Below, in pieces: positions 62,290 to 64,000 of a stretch of DNA of 64,000 nt. The stretch's first letter is position 1, and each line of letters starts with the position of its first letter. The notes under the pieces are model-generated. The model did not search any database. It was not told the origin of the DNA and saw only the letters and a list, made by a program, of their open reading frames with translations. The stretch is from CAKZNE01 sp040222435 (GTDB lineage Bacteria > Bacteroidota > Bacteroidia > Flavobacteriales > Schleiferiaceae). The DNA lies in assembly GCA_965212245.1 (NCBI GenBank), contig OZ243107.1, positions 744,001-808,000 on the forward strand, given 5' to 3'. The translations under genes and the position numbers were made by a program.

Positions 62290-62346
62290 ACAAGCCATAG
62301 CATCCCGAAGGGAACTATGGCTCATAGCAAGACCCCTGGGGCGTTA
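62290..62346 (+). other. Degenerate attC-like hairpin, right border of the cassette block
   Basis: AGCCATAG / CTATGGCT with an inner CCC / GGG pair, then CTCATAGC and GGCGTTAAG. The layout CATAGCAnCC...CTCATAGC repeats that of attC-like site 3, but the outer boxes are poor. It could equally act as a terminator for the gene at 61337. Confidence 0.45.
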
Positions 62347-62982
62347 AGACATTTTTATCTTCATATTAATGTGCATCCATTTAGTAGGGTTGGCAGTAAG
62401 ATTACCAGGTTTACCATTCACAATTTGGTCATAATCAATTCCCCAGTCATACAAATTCAACTGCCCTTCTAAAATCAACACCTCCGGACTTACATTTTCA
62501 GGATTCCTGATTCCCGTAACAAAGAATTTTACATCCTTTTCCACTCCCTTTATGGACATTTTTCCATTTACCTGGTACCAATCCACCCCCATAGTATATA
62601 CCTGGGTAGAGTGAAAGGTGAGCATTTCTTTATTCTCACTCATAAATAAACCCGGTGTTTGAATGCTGCCAGTAAACTCTTTGCCGGCACAGGCTTTAAA
62701 GGAATTGGGATCTATGGCAAATGAGAGCTGCATATCTTCTAAAGGGTTTCCGGCATCTGCCCGCACCGGCATCTTTATTTCCAAATTGTTAACCTCACCG
62801 CCAAAGGGTGTGCTGCAATGCCCGTGCGTTACAAAAAGGTTGACGGTCTGCTTTGGTGATTCCTTCTGAACAGGAGTTGCTTCTGTTTTTTGCTCTTCTG
62901 ACGTATTACACGTAAATGCACTTCCCACAGCTATCACAGCCAGAAATGCTAAGGTCATGGTTATAATTCTGCTTTTTTTCAT
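62344..62982 (-). CDS. YceI-family lipid-binding-like protein, lipoprotein-type leader
   Basis: A 212-residue protein with a signal peptide followed by a Cys (GSAFTCNTSEEQ) and a linker rich in Gln, Glu and Pro. The domain has the YceI pattern: repeated strands such as QTVNLFVTHGHC, GQLNLYDWGIDY and HINMKIKMS forming a beta-barrel that binds polyisoprenoid-like lipids. It is the first gene on the minus strand after the + strand cassette block. Confidence 0.85.
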   Translation of the reverse strand: MKKSRIITMTLAFLAVIAVGSAFTCNTSEEQKTEATPVQKESPKQTVNLFVTHGHCSTPFGGEVNNLEIKMPVRADAGNPLEDMQLSFAIDPNSFKACAGKEFTGSIQTPGLFMSENKEMLTFHSTQVYTMGVDWYQVNGKMSIKGVEKDVKFFVTGIRNPENVSPEVLILEGQLNLYDWGIDYDQIVNGKPGNLTANPTKWMHINMKIKMS

Positions 62983-63202
62983 GATGTGAAAGTTTTATTG
63001 TTTTCGTAAAAGTAAAGGGAGCTAAACCTGAAAAGCGTTAATGAAAGTAAAACATTGTAAATAAGTGTAACCGGGCCGGAACGGTCCTTACAAAAGCCTT
63101 CCTGAGGTTACTGCTTATCACCTTGACAGCGCCAGTATGCCGGGCCGGGCAAAAAAACTACATTGCGGAGTCAAGTGGTTACGGGGAACTAAAATAAAAA
63201 CC

Positions 63203-63661
63203 ATGACACCAAAAGAGAATTTAGAAAAACTGGGCTACACCTTACCCAACATTTCAACACCGGGTGGAAGCTACGTGTCCGTAAACATCAGAGGAAACAT
63301 AGGGTACATCGCCATACAGTTTCCGATCTGGAATGAAGAGTATCTTTATCAGGGCAGATTGGGAAATGAAATTTCTACTGATGAAGGATACAAGGCCATG
63401 GAGCTATGTGCTTTAAACGTTTTGGCACAGCTTGACCGGAAAACCGGGTTTGACCGCCTGGTTGGGATCAATCATATTGACGCTTACTTTCAGTCAGGGG
63501 AAGACTGGGATGAATCGCCCAAAGTAGTAAATGGTGCATCAGACCTGTTTATTAAAATCTTAGAAAATAAAGGAGAACATTCAAGAGCCATATTCGGGGT
63601 TCATAAATTACCCCGAAATTTTAGCGTTGGACTAACCACAACGGTTACCCTAAAAGCATAG
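63203..63661 (+). CDS. RidA/YjgF-family protein
   Basis: A 152-residue protein; ATG at 63203 is chosen because the segment encoded upstream (to 63137) is not conserved-looking and carries basic, unstructured residues. The RidA fold is suggested by ENLEKLGYTLPNISTPGGSY, a repeated GNIGYIAIQFPIW strand, ALNVLAQLDRKTGFDRLVG, and HSRAIFGVHKLPRNFSVG at the end. Canonical RidA deaminates reactive enamines; in this longer subtype the active Arg is the one in SRAIFGV (inference). Confidence 0.85.
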   Translation: MTPKENLEKLGYTLPNISTPGGSYVSVNIRGNIGYIAIQFPIWNEEYLYQGRLGNEISTDEGYKAMELCALNVLAQLDRKTGFDRLVGINHIDAYFQSGEDWDESPKVVNGASDLFIKILENKGEHSRAIFGVHKLPRNFSVGLTTTVTLKA

Positions 63662-63741
63662 ACACTACAAGCTATTATACTTGTATCCGCTTTTTTGAAT
63701 CCAAAATACTTCTTTAAAACCTGCTTCTTATATAAACTCAA

Positions 63742-64000
63742 ATGAAAAAAGTGTTTCTTCTGATTCCTTTAATTATTGGATGCTCTTCTCAAGATGAAAA
63801 ATCTGAATATCAAAAATTAACCGAATACGAAGGCCATTATGAATATGTAGGCGAAACCACTTTATTCATAGCCGCTTCAGGACTGGACACCAGCCTTTAC
63901 GCCATATTGGATAATGCCAAATACCCTCTAACGCATATTAAGCAGGACAGCTTTGTGAATATCCGGAATCAGCCGGTTGTTTTTAACAGAGATGAAAAAG
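63742..64000 (+). CDS. Lipoprotein, 3' end outside window
   Basis: The frame opens with a lipobox signal (KKVFLLIPLIIGCSSQDE) and stays open to the window edge. The mature part has Tyr/Glu-rich strands (LTEYEGHYEYVGETTLFIAA) typical of N-terminal regions of beta-lactamase-like serine hydrolases in this phylum, but no catalytic motif is within view, so family assignment is withheld. Confidence 0.7.
   Translation, partial: MKKVFLLIPLIIGCSSQDEKSEYQKLTEYEGHYEYVGETTLFIAASGLDTSLYAILDNAKYPLTHIKQDSFVNIRNQPVVFNRDEK

Noticed and set aside
43156..62346. A prophage or integrative conjugative element as the source of the accessory block
   Set aside because: No capsid, tail, terminase, relaxase, mating-pair or site-specific integrase gene is present. 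Cassette-type junctions explain the block better.

Overview
The window looks like a chromosome segment of a Bacteroidota bacterium, probably Flavobacteriales or a relative. The signs are type IX secretion (T9SS) sorting tails, LysR-free aromatic catabolism genes, DUF5686 and DUF2024 families, promoters of the TTTG-N19-TAnnTTTG type, almost no Shine-Dalgarno sequences, and an SDR-type threonine dehydrogenase. Species cannot be fixed from the sequence alone.

Region 1 (1-18.7 kb) is a polymorphic-toxin locus. A very large SpvB/TcB-Rhs protein runs in from the left edge and ends in a variable C-terminal tip followed by a small cytoplasmic immunity candidate. Seven orphan Rhs C-terminal modules follow, all on the + strand. 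Each restarts at the conserved end of the Rhs core (RFNGKEYDQETGNYYYG and LSIWLSVDP) and then diverges into a new tip. The first six are followed by a gene for a predicted lipoprotein. Every junction I examined carries a short insertion-sequence-end-like motif (GGTAGTGTCCCATAAGTAG and variants). The array ends in a truncated module and an internally deleted transposase.

Region 2 (18.9-43.15 kb) is ordinary core genome: two T9SS-secreted proteins, two tRNA-Arg genes, threonine dehydrogenase, an Nramp-like transporter with altered metal-site motifs, TrhO, the tyrosine-catabolism pair HmgA/Hpd around a convergent PLP enzyme, an outer-membrane DUF5686 protein, an RND/MMPL transporter overlapping rmlA, a polyprenyl synthase, and sucAB.

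Region 3 (43.2-62.35 kb) is a low-GC accessory block in which every convincing gene is on the + strand. It behaves as an integron-type gene-cassette array without a visible integrase (CALIN-like). Three cassettes have starts (GTTGTATGC, GTTACCCCAC, GTTATACAC) that are exact reverse complements of the start of their own downstream attC-like site (GCATACAAC, GTGGGGTAAC, GTGTATAAC). This is the structural hallmark of integron cassettes. Further attC-like sites lie at 60.08 and, degenerate, at 62.29 kb. A roughly 210-bp direct repeat, including the sucB terminator, occurs at 43156-43367 and 53261-53469, and both copies end at the same CGTACG|TT cassette junction. Cargo includes a MarR/DUF2024/thioredoxin-like operon with a dyad operator placed between -33 and -7, VOC proteins, alpha/beta hydrolases, a CPBP protease, an AlkD-like protein, a TolB/TPR/AraC regulator and several small unknowns.

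Region 4 (62.34-64 kb) returns to chromosomal-type genes: a YceI-family lipid-binding protein, a RidA-family protein and the start of a lipoprotein cut by the window edge.
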